A stretch of 64,000 nucleotides of DNA from ZC4RG30 sp963726085 (GCA_963726085.1 CAVSAR010000001.1:186001-250000), one strand, 5' to 3'. Positions 21,572-30,850 are shown, numbered from the stretch's first letter. The notes: a model not told the origin generated them from the letters alone. Program-made: numbers and translations.

Positions 21572-23536
21572 ATGCTGCCCGAAGTCGGTCAATTCGCGAT
21601 GATCCTGGCGCTGTTCCTGGCAGCGGCGCAGGCGTTCTTCGGCATCGCCGGCGCTTGGAAGCGCAATGCGCGCTGGATGTCCGCGGTGGCCCCGGCGGTG
21701 GCCGGGCAGTTTGTGATGCTGGGCCTGGCATTCGGCAGCCTGATCTGGGCGTTCGTGCACAATGATTTCTCGGTGAAACTGGTGGCCGGCCACTCGAACA
21801 CGGCATTGCCGATCTACTACCGGGTGGCGGCGGCCTGGGGCAACCACGAGGGCAGCCTGCTGTTCTGGGTGTTTGTCCTGTCGACCTGGACCGTGGCGGT
21901 CGCGGCCCTGTCCGGCTCGCTGCCACGCACGTTCTACGCCCGCGTGCTGGGAGTACTGGGATTCATCAGCAGCGGATTTCTGCTGTTTTCACTGGCGACA
22001 TCAAACCCGTTCGAACGACTGCAGCCGGCGCTGGCCGACGGGGTGGACCTCAACCCGGTGCTTCAGGACTTCGGACTGACGATCCATCCGCCCATGCTCT
22101 ACGTGGGCTATGTGGGCTGTTCGGTGGCGTTCGCCTTCGCCTGCGCCGCCATGCTGGAAGGCAAGCTCGACCAGACCTGGGCGCGCTGGACGCGACCGTG
22201 GACCACGGTGGCGTGGATGTTTCTCACGGTGGGCGTGGCGCTGGGCAGCTGGTGGGCGTACTACGAGCTGGGCTGGGGCGGCTGGTGGGCGTGGGATCCG
22301 GTGGAAAACTCCATCCTGATGCCCTGGCTGCTGTGCACGGCACTGATTCATTCGCTGGCGGTCACCGACAAGCGCGGCCTGTTCAAGAGCTGGACGCTGT
22401 TGCTGGCCATCATGACCTTTTCGTTCTGCCTGCTGGCCACGTTCATGGTCCGCTCCGGCGTGCTGGTGTCGGTGCACAGTTTTGCCTCCGACCCGGCCCG
22501 CGGGGTATTCATCCTTGCGTTCCTGTGCCTGGTCATCGGCGGGGCGCTGACCCTGTATGTGTGGCGCGCGCCACTGCTGCGCTCGCAGGCTGGGTTTGAC
22601 CTGACATCACGCGAGAGCTTCCTGCTGTTCAACAACATCCTGCTGGTGATTGCCACCGGGGTGGTGTTCGGCGGCACCATGGCGCCGTTCATTTCCGATC
22701 TTCTGGGACTGGGTACGCTGTCGGTGGGGGCACCATACTTCAATCCGACCTTTGTGCTGCCGGTCTTTCCATTGCTGGCGCTGGTCTCCCTGGGAGTGTT
22801 TTCGCGCTGGAAGCGCGGCGGCCTCGAGGATTCGAAGCGCCGTATCTGGGGCAGCCTGGTACTGGCGGTCGTGATTGGCCTGGGCGTGATCCTGGGCATC
22901 TACGGGGACCGCTCGCTGCTGGGGCCGATCGGGGTGGTGCTTGGGGTCTGGATCATCGTCTCCTCGCTGATCGATCCGGTGGACCGGCTGCGCCGTGGCT
23001 TGTCCCTGTCCGCCGCGATAGTGGGGATGACGCTGGCGCATATCGGGCTGGCTGTGCTGGCAATTGGTGTCACCACCATGCAGACACGGATGCTGGCGCG
23101 TGACGTGGCGCTGCGTCCCGGTGATCAGGTCAAGCTCGGGGACTACGCATTCGCCTTCGACTCGATCAAGGATATCGACGGCCCCAACTACTCGGCCAAG
23201 CAGGCGCACTTCACGGTGACCCGCGATGGCAAGCTGATGAGCATCCTGCTGCCCGAACGGCGCACCTACTGGGTACAGCAACAGTCTTTGGCCGAAGCGG
23301 CACTGGGTGTCAGCTGGACCCGTGACCTTCTGGTGACCATGGGCGAGGAAGTGGGCAACGGCGCGTGGAGCGTGCGGGTACAGGTGCGACCACTGATGCG
23401 ATTCGTCTGGCTGGGCGCGGCGTTGATGGCATTTGGTGGCTTGCTGTCGACGGTGGACCGGCGCTACCGGCGGCGCGTCGAAGCCGTACAGCCCCAGGGC
23501 GTCACGGACAGCCCCACACAAAGCCAGCCGGCATGA
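21572..23536 (+). CDS. ccmF: CcmF, cytochrome c haem lyase core subunit
   Basis: Large polytopic WWD-family membrane protein (654 residues) that ligates haem to apocytochrome c together with CcmH/I. The WWD loop is WGGWWAWDPVENS. Conserved His-containing loops include GNHEGSLLFW and PPMLYVGYVG. It starts directly at the base after the ccmE TAA and overlaps ccmG by four bases (ATGA). No frame interruption is seen. Confidence 0.97.
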   Translation: MLPEVGQFAMILALFLAAAQAFFGIAGAWKRNARWMSAVAPAVAGQFVMLGLAFGSLIWAFVHNDFSVKLVAGHSNTALPIYYRVAAAWGNHEGSLLFWVFVLSTWTVAVAALSGSLPRTFYARVLGVLGFISSGFLLFSLATSNPFERLQPALADGVDLNPVLQDFGLTIHPPMLYVGYVGCSVAFAFACAAMLEGKLDQTWARWTRPWTTVAWMFLTVGVALGSWWAYYELGWGGWWAWDPVENSILMPWLLCTALIHSLAVTDKRGLFKSWTLLLAIMTFSFCLLATFMVRSGVLVSVHSFASDPARGVFILAFLCLVIGGALTLYVWRAPLLRSQAGFDLTSRESFLLFNNILLVIATGVVFGGTMAPFISDLLGLGTLSVGAPYFNPTFVLPVFPLLALVSLGVFSRWKRGGLEDSKRRIWGSLVLAVVIGLGVILGIYGDRSLLGPIGVVLGVWIIVSSLIDPVDRLRRGLSLSAAIVGMTLAHIGLAVLAIGVTTMQTRMLARDVALRPGDQVKLGDYAFAFDSIKDIDGPNYSAKQAHFTVTRDGKLMSILLPERRTYWVQQQSLAEAALGVSWTRDLLVTMGEEVGNGAWSVRVQVRPLMRFVWLGAALMAFGGLLSTVDRRYRRRVEAVQPQGVTDSPTQSQPA

Positions 23537-24063
23537 ACCGGTTCGCGCTTCCCCTGGTGGCGTTCGCGCTGCTGGTGATCATGTTTGGCGTCGCCCTGAA
23601 GCGCGCGCCGGACAAGCAATTCGTGAAATCGGCGCTGATCGGCAAGCCGGCACCGGAATTCGTGTTGCCGGACCTGTTGCACGAAGGACAGATGGTCAAC
23701 AGCCGCTCCTTCGCGGGCCGCTGGACGCTGCTCAACGTCTGGGGTACCTGGTGCGGCGAGTGCCGCGCCGAGCATGCGACGCTGCTGCAGATCAGGCAGG
23801 AAGGCAAGGTGCGCATGGTCGGGCTCAACTACAAGGATGAAGACGCGGCGGCGCGTACCTGGCTCACGCAGCTGGGCAATCCCTATGAGGTCATCGCCAC
23901 CGACCCGGAAGGACGCGCCGCGATCGACTGGGGGGTGTACGGCGCGCCTGAAACCTTCCTGGTAAATCCCTCAGGCACCATCGTGCACAAGGTGGTCGGC
24001 CAGGTCACGGCCGAGAATTGGCGCGCGCAGTTCCTGCCTTTGATCGAAGGCAGTGCAAAATGA
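23533..24063 (+). CDS. ccmG: CcmG/DsbE, thioredoxin-like thiol reductase for apocytochrome c
   Basis: Membrane-anchored periplasmic thioredoxin-fold protein (176 residues) keeping the CXXCH cysteines of apocytochromes reduced. It has an N-terminal anchor (LPLVAFALLVIMFGVAL), active site WCGEC and cis-Pro region YGAPETFLV. The acidic residue between the cysteines is slightly unusual, as most CcmG have Pro, Val or Ser there. It starts at ATG 23533; the longer open frame upstream is ccmF shadow. Confidence 0.95.
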   Translation: MNRFALPLVAFALLVIMFGVALKRAPDKQFVKSALIGKPAPEFVLPDLLHEGQMVNSRSFAGRWTLLNVWGTWCGECRAEHATLLQIRQEGKVRMVGLNYKDEDAAARTWLTQLGNPYEVIATDPEGRAAIDWGVYGAPETFLVNPSGTIVHKVVGQVTAENWRAQFLPLIEGSAK

Positions 24064-24539
24064 AATCCATGCTGAGTCCGTTTCGGGCCATGTCAGTGGC
24101 CATGCTCCTTGTGCTGGCCCCGATCTGCGCACGGGCCATCGATCCGGCACCGCCGCTGCCTGATCCGGTGCAGCAGGCGCGCTACACCGCCTTGATTCAC
24201 GAGCTGCGCTGCCTGCAATGCCAGGGCGAGACCGTGGCCGATACGCCAGCGCTGTTTGCCGTGGACATACGGCGGCAGGTTCGCGAAATGGTGGCCGCAG
24301 GCAGCAGTGACACCGCGGTGCGCCAGTACATGGTTGATCGATACGGGCAGATCATCCTGCTGCGTCCGCAATGGTCGCTGGCCAATGCCTGGCTGTGGCT
24401 GGCCCCTGGCCTGTTGTTCATCGGCGGGGTCCTGATTGCGTGGCGCGTGCTGCGCCAGCGGCGCGCGTTGCTGGCCACCGACCTGGCCGACGTCGAGGCT
24501 GACGAGGCAAGGCTCGAAAATGAGGGTGGTCATTCGTGA
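24060..24539 (+). CDS. ccmH: CcmH, apocytochrome c thiol-handling subunit
   Basis: Periplasmic protein with a signal peptide (MLLVLAPICARA), the family motif LRCLQCQGETVADT with the redox Cys pair, and a C-terminal membrane anchor (LWLAPGLLFIGGVLIAW). The 159 residues correspond to the short CcmH/CycL form, with the TPR part encoded separately by ccmI. It overlaps both neighbours by four bases. Confidence 0.95.
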   Translation: MKSMLSPFRAMSVAMLLVLAPICARAIDPAPPLPDPVQQARYTALIHELRCLQCQGETVADTPALFAVDIRRQVREMVAAGSSDTAVRQYMVDRYGQIILLRPQWSLANAWLWLAPGLLFIGGVLIAWRVLRQRRALLATDLADVEADEARLENEGGHS

Positions 24540-25582
24540 CAAATTTTGTTCTGGTCGCGATCGCGCTGACCCTTGCCGTAGTTTCACTGGTCGCCTACCC
24601 GTTGGTGTTCCGCAAGGATGCCGCGCCGGCTGCAGGAATGACTGCGCTGGTGTTCGCCGTCATCTGCGCCGGCGGGGCCGGCCTGTTGTATCCGGTGTGG
24701 AGCAAGTGGAACTGGAGCGCCCCGGCCGCGGCCCCCGACAGTCCGGTGGCGATGGTCGGTCGCCTGGCGCGCAAGATGGAGAAGGAACCTGACAATCTCG
24801 AAGGCTGGTTGCTGCTGGGCCGCTCGTACGCGGTGATCGAGCAATATCCCTCGTCCGCGCGCGCCTACCAGCGCGCCAACGTCCTGGCCAATGGCAAGAA
24901 CCCCGATGCGCTGACCGGCCTGGCGGAGGCACTGGTGCTTTCCGAACAAAGTGATCTGGGCGGTCGGGCAGGGCGGCTCTTCGAGGACGCGCTGGCGCTG
25001 GATCCTAGCTCGACCAAGGCCTTGTTCTATAGCGCAATCGCGGCGCTGGAACGCGGCGAGAATCCGTTGGCGCGCGAGCGGTTCGTGAAGTTGCTCAGCG
25101 GCAATCCGCCGCCTGAGGTGCGCCGCATCATCGAGGAGCAGGTACGCCGGCTGGATGGCGCCCCGCAAACAGCTGCCGCCGCGCCGGCGGGTCCGCCCGC
25201 CAATATCCCGGCGGCCGCTGCACCGGCCGCCCCTGGCGCAGTTGTTACGGTGCCCCTGCGCATTACCCTCGATGGCAAGGTGGCAGGCAAGGCACAGCCG
25301 GGGGCGCCGTTGTTTGTGCTGGCGCGCATACCCGGCCAACGCGGCCCGCCGCTGGCGGCAAAGCGCCTGGAAGCCCGGTTCCCGCAAGAGCTGCAACTGC
25401 TCAGCAGCGACGCGATGATCGCTGGCAGCGGATTTGCTGCTGGCCAGGAAATCGAGGTCGAGGCGCGAGTGGCCAATGGCGGCAGCGCGATTTCGCAGAG
25501 CGGCGATCCATTCGGAACGGTCAGGCTCAAGGCGGGTGTGGGCGCCCGCGCCACCGTGGAAATCAACCAAGTTAAACCCTGA
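24536..25582 (+). CDS. ccmI: CcmI, TPR apocytochrome c chaperone
   Basis: Binds the C-termini of apocytochromes and feeds them to CcmFH. It has two N-terminal membrane spans, then TPR repeats (NLEGWLLLGRSYAVIEQYPS; ALFYSAIAALERGENPLARE), an Ala/Pro linker, and a beta-rich periplasmic domain with VTVPLRITLDGKVAGKA. The 348 residues start at GTG 24536 in a GTGA overlap. Last gene of the ccm operon. Confidence 0.93.
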   Translation: MTNFVLVAIALTLAVVSLVAYPLVFRKDAAPAAGMTALVFAVICAGGAGLLYPVWSKWNWSAPAAAPDSPVAMVGRLARKMEKEPDNLEGWLLLGRSYAVIEQYPSSARAYQRANVLANGKNPDALTGLAEALVLSEQSDLGGRAGRLFEDALALDPSSTKALFYSAIAALERGENPLARERFVKLLSGNPPPEVRRIIEEQVRRLDGAPQTAAAAPAGPPANIPAAAAPAAPGAVVTVPLRITLDGKVAGKAQPGAPLFVLARIPGQRGPPLAAKRLEARFPQELQLLSSDAMIAGSGFAAGQEIEVEARVANGGSAISQSGDPFGTVRLKAGVGARATVEINQVKP

Positions 25583-25676
25583 GATTCTGATGCCACGCTC
25601 GGCCGTGGCGTCCGTTGAGCCGGGGAATCGGCTATTCTCCGGGCGATTGGTATTCGTATATGACATCGGGGGATTC

Positions 25677-27797
25677 ATGCGACGTGTGATTCTGGCAGTG
25701 GCAGGCGCAGTGCTTGCCGTGGGCGTGGTTGCGTGCGTGGGGTCGAACGGCGGCTCGCAAAAGAATGCGGTTGCCAATGGGGAGTGGACCGGGCATGGCC
25801 GCGACGCCAGCGAGCAGCGCTTCAGCCCCTTGAAGCAGATCACGGCTGACAACGTCAAGCAGCTGGGCGTCGCCTGGTTCGCCAATCTGACCGAGCGCGG
25901 CCAGTGGCAGACCACGCCCATCGTTGTCGACGGCCGCATTTACGTCACGACGCCCTGGAGCAAGGTGTACGCCTTCGATGCAAAGACTGGCGGGCAGCTC
26001 TGGAAGTACGACCCGAAGGTACCGCGCGAGCTGGCGGCCAGCAGCCTTTGCTGCAACAACTCGAACCGCGGTGTCGCGTACTGGAATGGCAAGATCATCT
26101 GGGGCACGCTCGATGGGCGCCTGGTGGCCATCGATGCCAAGAAGGGCACCAAGATCTGGGAAACCCAGACCACCGACCCCCTGGAGGCGATGTCGATCAC
26201 CGGTGCGCCGCGCATCGGCAATGGCATCGTGTTCATCGGCCAGGCCGGATCTGAGTTCCACCAGCGTGGCTTCATGTCCGCCTACGACGCCAATACCGGG
26301 AAGAAGCTGTGGCATTGGTGGGTGGTGCCTGGCAATCCTGCCAAGGGCTTCGAGCAGCCGGAACTAGAGTGGGCCGCCAAGACCTGGCATGGCGAGTGGT
26401 GGAAGACCGGTGGCGGTGGCACGCCCTGGGACGGCATTGTGTATGACCCGCAGAACGACTTGGTGATCTTCGGCACCGGCAACGGCGCGCCGTGGCCTTC
26501 GGAAGTGCGCTCCCCCGGTGGAGGCGACAACCTGTTTACCTCTTCCATCGTTGCGCTGGATGCCAAGACCGGCAAGTACCGCTGGCATTACCAGGCCGTA
26601 CCCGCGGACAACTTTGACTTTGACAACACGTCGCCGCTGACCACCGCGGACCTGGTCATCAATGGCCAGAAGAAACACGTGGTAATGCAGGTGCCGAAAG
26701 ACGGCGTCTTCTACGTGATCGAAGCGGCCACCGGCAAGGTCATCAGCGCGCAACTGGTCGTACCGTATGCCAACTGGCTGACCGGCTTCGACAAGGCCAA
26801 TAACTGGAAGCCGATCTTGAATCCCGACGCCAATATCGGCAAGACCGGAAAGGGCTGGTACGTGGTGCCGTTCCAGACGCACGTGTGGGCGCCGCAGTCG
26901 TTTAATCCCGGCACCGGCCTGATGTACGTCGGAGTCCGCTATGCCACTTACGGCATGGTGTCGGAGGCCGGTGCCAAGATGGGCAACCAGCTGCTGTCTA
27001 TCAATATCGCAAAGCGCCCCGAGATGGCGGCACCGAAGCTCGACGGTGCGGGTGGCTGGTTGACCGCCTGGGATCCGGTCAACCAGAAGGAAGTCTGGCG
27101 TTCCAAGGAAGGCAATCCCGGTGCCGGAACGATGACCACTGCTGGCAACCTGGTATTCCAGGGCACCGCACCGCGCAACTTCACGGCATTTCGCGCCGAT
27201 ACGGGCGAAAAGTTGTGGTCGATGGACACAGGCGTGAGCGTCTCCGCCGGATCGGTCAGTTACCAGGTCAGCGACACGCAGTACGTTGCGGTCGTGGGCG
27301 CCGGGGCGGGGGTGAATCCCTCCCGCCTCGTGGTCTACAAGCTCGGAGGAACCGCGCAGATGCCGCCACCGGCCCCAGCCGCCGCGCCGCAGGCGTTCAA
27401 TCCGCCGGCCAACTTTGGCGACGCTGCGCAGCTGACCAAGGGCCAGCAGCTGTACCAGCAGAACTGCACGATATGCCACGAGGGTGGACGTGGAATTGGC
27501 GGAATCCCGGACCTGCGTACCACACCCATGATGCAGAACGCCGCATTGTTCAAGGCCGTCGTGATCGACGGGGCCTTGACCGACAATGGCATGCTGCCCT
27601 TCAACAAGGTGTTGACGGCAGCGGATGCGGAGGCGATTCGTGCCCATATCGTCACGCTTGCCAACGATCTCAAGGCCAATCCACAGCGTGGTTTCGGTGG
27701 CTTCGGTCCGCCCGGCGGCGCTGCGCCACGTGCGCCGGGGGCAGGGCCGGCTCCCGCGCCGCCCCCGGAACAGCCTGCGGCGGGCTTGCACCAATAG
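25677..27797 (+). CDS. PQQ-dependent quinohaemoprotein alcohol dehydrogenase with C-terminal cytochrome c
   Basis: Periplasmic enzyme oxidising alcohols with PQQ and passing electrons to its own haem c. About 706 residues from ATG 25677. The N-terminus is a signal peptide ending VVAC, so it may be a lipoprotein. The eight-bladed propeller contains the adjacent-Cys disulfide (SSLCCNNSNRGVA, near residue 124) that caps PQQ, and tryptophan-docking repeats such as LDAKTGKYRWHYQ. The C-terminal domain has CTICH (about residues 596-600), followed by a Gly/Pro-rich tail. It sits 94 bases after ccmI, next to the machinery that would attach its haem. Substrate unknown. Confidence 0.92.
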   Translation: MRRVILAVAGAVLAVGVVACVGSNGGSQKNAVANGEWTGHGRDASEQRFSPLKQITADNVKQLGVAWFANLTERGQWQTTPIVVDGRIYVTTPWSKVYAFDAKTGGQLWKYDPKVPRELAASSLCCNNSNRGVAYWNGKIIWGTLDGRLVAIDAKKGTKIWETQTTDPLEAMSITGAPRIGNGIVFIGQAGSEFHQRGFMSAYDANTGKKLWHWWVVPGNPAKGFEQPELEWAAKTWHGEWWKTGGGGTPWDGIVYDPQNDLVIFGTGNGAPWPSEVRSPGGGDNLFTSSIVALDAKTGKYRWHYQAVPADNFDFDNTSPLTTADLVINGQKKHVVMQVPKDGVFYVIEAATGKVISAQLVVPYANWLTGFDKANNWKPILNPDANIGKTGKGWYVVPFQTHVWAPQSFNPGTGLMYVGVRYATYGMVSEAGAKMGNQLLSINIAKRPEMAAPKLDGAGGWLTAWDPVNQKEVWRSKEGNPGAGTMTTAGNLVFQGTAPRNFTAFRADTGEKLWSMDTGVSVSAGSVSYQVSDTQYVAVVGAGAGVNPSRLVVYKLGGTAQMPPPAPAAAPQAFNPPANFGDAAQLTKGQQLYQQNCTICHEGGRGIGGIPDLRTTPMMQNAALFKAVVIDGALTDNGMLPFNKVLTAADAEAIRAHIVTLANDLKANPQRGFGGFGPPGGAAPRAPGAGPAPAPPPEQPAAGLHQ

Positions 27798-27804
27798 GGC
27801 GAGT

Positions 27805-28428
27805 TTGCCAGTACACAGTTTCTTTCCCACGCGCATCCATGCGGCGAAACTGCCGCATGGTCGTGCGATTGCGTTGAATGCACAGCTGCTGCGCGAGTGC
27901 CTGCAGCTTCGCCAGGATGATGTGGCGGGCCGACGCTGGTCCGCCCGCAATTACCCCGGCGGCTACACCTCCTATGCGTCGGCTAACCACATGCAGCGTC
28001 AGTCGCCAACGTTCGCGCGCCTGCAGCGCTGGATCGATACCCAGGTGCTGCGGTTCGCGCGCGAACTTGAGTTTGACCTCGAGGGCTCGGCGGGCGCCCG
28101 CGGGCTTGCAATGACCGATTGCTGGGTCAACGTGATGCCGCGCGGCGTTGCGCACAGCCTGCACCTGCATCCGCTGTCGGTCATCAGCGGTACCTATTAC
28201 GTCAGCGTGCCGGCCCGATCCCCTGGACTCAAGTTTGAGGATCCGCGACTGGACCGCTACATGGGCGCGCCACCCAGAAGGGCGGACGCCGCGCCGCGAA
28301 ACCGTAGCTGGATCGTGATGCCCGCGTCGGCCGGCTCGGTACTGCTGTTCGAGAGCTGGTTGCGACACGAGGTGACCGCAAACCCGGGGCGCGGTGAGCG
28401 CGTGAGCATCAGCTTCAACTACGCTTGA
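27805..28428 (+). CDS. Putative 2OG-Fe(II) oxygenase (TIGR02466-like)
   Basis: About 207 residues if TTG 27805 is the start (LPVHSFFPTRIHAAKLPHG), eight bases after the PQQ dehydrogenase stop. The second half has the cupin-like pattern of the family: WVNVMPRGVAHSLHLHPLSV with candidate metal-binding histidines, then GTYYVSVP and KFEDPR. The last motif, LLFESWLRHEVTANPG, supplies the distal His and the 2OG-binding basic residue. No signal peptide. Substrates of this family are mostly unknown. Co-transcription with the dehydrogenase is likely from spacing. Confidence 0.75.
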   Translation: MPVHSFFPTRIHAAKLPHGRAIALNAQLLRECLQLRQDDVAGRRWSARNYPGGYTSYASANHMQRQSPTFARLQRWIDTQVLRFARELEFDLEGSAGARGLAMTDCWVNVMPRGVAHSLHLHPLSVISGTYYVSVPARSPGLKFEDPRLDRYMGAPPRRADAAPRNRSWIVMPASAGSVLLFESWLRHEVTANPGRGERVSISFNYA

Positions 28429-28709
28429 AGCCGTTCCGGAAATGCCAGGGACCAGTGCAGGACCCGCACGGATTGGCGCAGGCCGTTGACCCAGAAGGGG
28501 TCGGACTCGAGCAATGAAGAGACGGCAGCCGAATCAGGTGCTTCGACGACCCAGCAGCCGCCTATGGGATTGGCATCGGGTTGTTCGCGCAGTGAACCTG
28601 CCTGGCGCACCGCGGTCTGCTGTTTGAGCCACTCAAGGTGTGCGGGCAGCCATTGCTGGCGAAGCGCGGCCGTGTTTGGGCGGTCGGTGAGAATGACGAC
28701 AAACAGCAT
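28419..28709 (-). CDS. YciI-family protein
   Basis: 96-residue ferredoxin-like fold protein of the YciI superfamily. The front strand MLFVVILTDRPN, the His in LPAHLEWL and GGCWVVEAPD with SDPFWVNGL are typical. Relatives are small dimeric enzymes or accessory proteins, some acting as hydrolases on chlorinated muconolactones; the role here is unknown. Its 3' end overlaps the preceding plus-strand gene by ten bases. Confidence 0.85.
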   Translation of the reverse strand: MLFVVILTDRPNTAALRQQWLPAHLEWLKQQTAVRQAGSLREQPDANPIGGCWVVEAPDSAAVSSLLESDPFWVNGLRQSVRVLHWSLAFPERLQA

Positions 28710-28756
28710 GCGGTGGTAGTTTACTCGCGTAGTCCTAGAAACGAATTGGGGGAGTT

Positions 28757-29836
28757 ATGGACCAGAACCAGGATGACAAGGGCGGCGGGCTAAATCGACG
28801 CCGATTCATGAGCGCAGTGGCGCTGTCCGCAGGTGCCGCAGCCGTCCTGGGCCAGGCCGGCGGAGCGGCCAGTGCAGCCGAACCGGCGCCACCGGCGCCG
28901 GCACCAGCCGGGGCACCCCCACGCAGGTTTGGCGACCCGGTGCTGGGCACGCCGCCGCAGGGTCGGCAGCTGCCACAACTGACAGTCCTAAAGGGCAAGA
29001 CCGTCTATATCACCGGCGGCAATACCGGCATCGGGCTGGGAATTGCGCGGGCCAGTGCCAATGCCGGTATGAACGTGGTGATGGGCTACATTCAGGAAGA
29101 CCAGGTTGAGCCGGCATTGAAGCTGTTCAAGCCGGAGCAGAAGTCACGCGTCATCGCGATCCGTCACGACGTGACCGACCGCGACGGCTGGGTGAAGCTG
29201 TTGGCGCAAATCAACGAAAAGTTCGGCAACCTGCACCTGCTGGCGAACAACGCCGGGATCAAGACGCTGCGCCAGGCCAGCCAGGTCGACGCCAAGGGCT
29301 GGGACGCGGCCGTGGCCGTGAATTTCACTGGCATCTATAACGGCTGCTCGGCAGTGATCCCGCACATGATCGCGCACAAGGAGGGTTCGCATATCGTCAC
29401 CACCTCCTCGATGGGCGGCATGTTGCCGGGCGTGAATGCCGGGGTCTATACGGCGACCAAGTTTGCCGCAGTCGGCATCATGGAAGCGCTGCGGGTGGAA
29501 CTGATGGGCACGAACATTGGCACGTCAGTCTTTACCCCCGGTGGCGTCAGCACCGACAACATCGGGTCGGCAGAGGGCACCGCAGTGCTGATGATGGACC
29601 CACTGGAGGCGGGCGAGCGCGTACTCAACGGCGTGGTCAATAACGACCTGTTTATCCTCACGCATCCGGAGTTCAAGCCGGGCATGAAGGAGCGATTCGA
29701 CGCCATCCTGGCGTCGATTCCGCAGGACGGATTCCCCGAGGCGCGCGCCAAGGCAGAGACGCGCGTGCTCACGGCTCCTCCCTATGCGCCGGAGATCGTA
29801 CACCGCAGCCAGCCACGCAAGAGTTACCGTACTTAG
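28757..29836 (+). CDS. Tat-exported short-chain dehydrogenase/reductase
   Basis: 359 residues. The N-terminus has a clear twin-arginine signal (NRRRFMSAVALSAGAAAVLG, Arg14-Arg15), followed by an Ala/Pro-rich linker, then a complete SDR domain: cofactor motif GGNTGIGLG, NNAG, a catalytic Ser in TTSSMGGM and YTATK with Tyr and Lys. SDR enzymes are normally cytoplasmic; export by Tat would let the folded protein keep bound NAD(P). GGGGGAG precedes the ATG at 28757. Substrate unknown. It is transcribed away from the YciI gene. Confidence 0.88.
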   Translation: MDQNQDDKGGGLNRRRFMSAVALSAGAAAVLGQAGGAASAAEPAPPAPAPAGAPPRRFGDPVLGTPPQGRQLPQLTVLKGKTVYITGGNTGIGLGIARASANAGMNVVMGYIQEDQVEPALKLFKPEQKSRVIAIRHDVTDRDGWVKLLAQINEKFGNLHLLANNAGIKTLRQASQVDAKGWDAAVAVNFTGIYNGCSAVIPHMIAHKEGSHIVTTSSMGGMLPGVNAGVYTATKFAAVGIMEALRVELMGTNIGTSVFTPGGVSTDNIGSAEGTAVLMMDPLEAGERVLNGVVNNDLFILTHPEFKPGMKERFDAILASIPQDGFPEARAKAETRVLTAPPYAPEIVHRSQPRKSYRT

Positions 29837-30004
29837 AGCTGCCAGGAACAGCGGTAGACGACTTTTTCATTGACGGCGAGAGCGGAATTGGAGTCTGCTA
29901 CGCCGTAGCGGGGGTGCCAGGTCAAGGGAGATCCGTGCCCGTCGCGATGACTGGATACAAGTTCGCGAATCAGGTTCAGAAAAACAATCAAGGGAATTAT
30001 TGCA

Positions 30005-30850
30005 ATGAACAGCAAGTTGATCCGAATTTCCGCAGTGGGCGTCGCCTTGGTCCTGGGGGTCCTTGGCACCGACTTGGCCTGCGCCCAGGCCTCCACCACC
30101 ACCACATCCACGGCCGAGCACGTCAATTTTGAAGTGCTGGCGGTCAATGGCAACTCGCTGGTGGTCCGCAATCAGCATGGGACCCAGCAATACACCGTGC
30201 CCGACAGCTTCCGGTTCACGGTCAACGGACAGCCGAAGTCCGTACATGAGCTGACCCCCGGGATGAAGGGCGAGGCGGTGGTAACGACCACGACCACGGT
30301 CAGGCAGGTGTACGTCACCGAGGAGCGCGAGGCTGAAGTGCTGGGCGCAAACAATACCGTGGTAACCGTTCAGGGCAAGGACGGCGTGAAGCGGTTCAAG
30401 CAGGACGAACTCGATGCGATGAATGTCAGCATCGTCGTCAATGGCAAGCCCGCTCGCGTAAAGAACCTCAAGCGCGGGGATAAGCTGACCGCCACGTTGA
30501 TCTCGCTGTCGGCGCCCGAGGTGCTCACGGAGAAGCAGGTTCAGGCCGTGCTGGCAGAGCCGGCAGCCCCGGCACCGGTGGTAGCGGCGGCATCTGAGCC
30601 GCCAGCCCCAGCACCCGCGGCAGCCAAGGCGGCTCCCGCTCCGGCAGCCGAAGCGCCGGCGCCTGAGGCACCTGCCGCTGCACCTGCAGCAGAAGCGCCA
30701 GTGGCAGCGCCTGCAGCGGAGCCTGCCGTTGTCCCGGCTGCGCCAGAAGGACGTAAATTTACGTGGCTGTGGTGGCTGCTCGCGCTCATCGTCGTGGCGA
30801 TCCTTGCGAAATTGCTGTTCGGCAATAAGGACAAGGACAAGAAGAACTAG
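30005..30850 (+). CDS. Secreted protein with duplicated beta-domain, Pro/Ala linker and C-terminal membrane anchor
   Basis: 281 residues, not recognised. There is a signal peptide (MNSKLIRISAVGVALVLGVL). Two copies of a roughly 52-residue unit follow: residues 43-94 (starting EVLAVNGNSLVV) and 111-164 (starting EVLGANNTVVTV), each ending with a VNG-x-P-x-x-V...L-x-x-G-x-K element. A 70-residue Ala/Pro linker (185-250) leads to a Trp-rich span (WLWWLLALIVVAILAKLLF) and a KDKDKKN tail. The layout suggests a periplasmic domain tethered by its C-terminus. It is monocistronic, flanked by a terminator. Confidence 0.8.
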   Translation: MNSKLIRISAVGVALVLGVLGTDLACAQASTTTTSTAEHVNFEVLAVNGNSLVVRNQHGTQQYTVPDSFRFTVNGQPKSVHELTPGMKGEAVVTTTTTVRQVYVTEEREAEVLGANNTVVTVQGKDGVKRFKQDELDAMNVSIVVNGKPARVKNLKRGDKLTATLISLSAPEVLTEKQVQAVLAEPAAPAPVVAAASEPPAPAPAAAKAAPAPAAEAPAPEAPAAAPAAEAPVAAPAAEPAVVPAAPEGRKFTWLWWLLALIVVAILAKLLFGNKDKDKKN

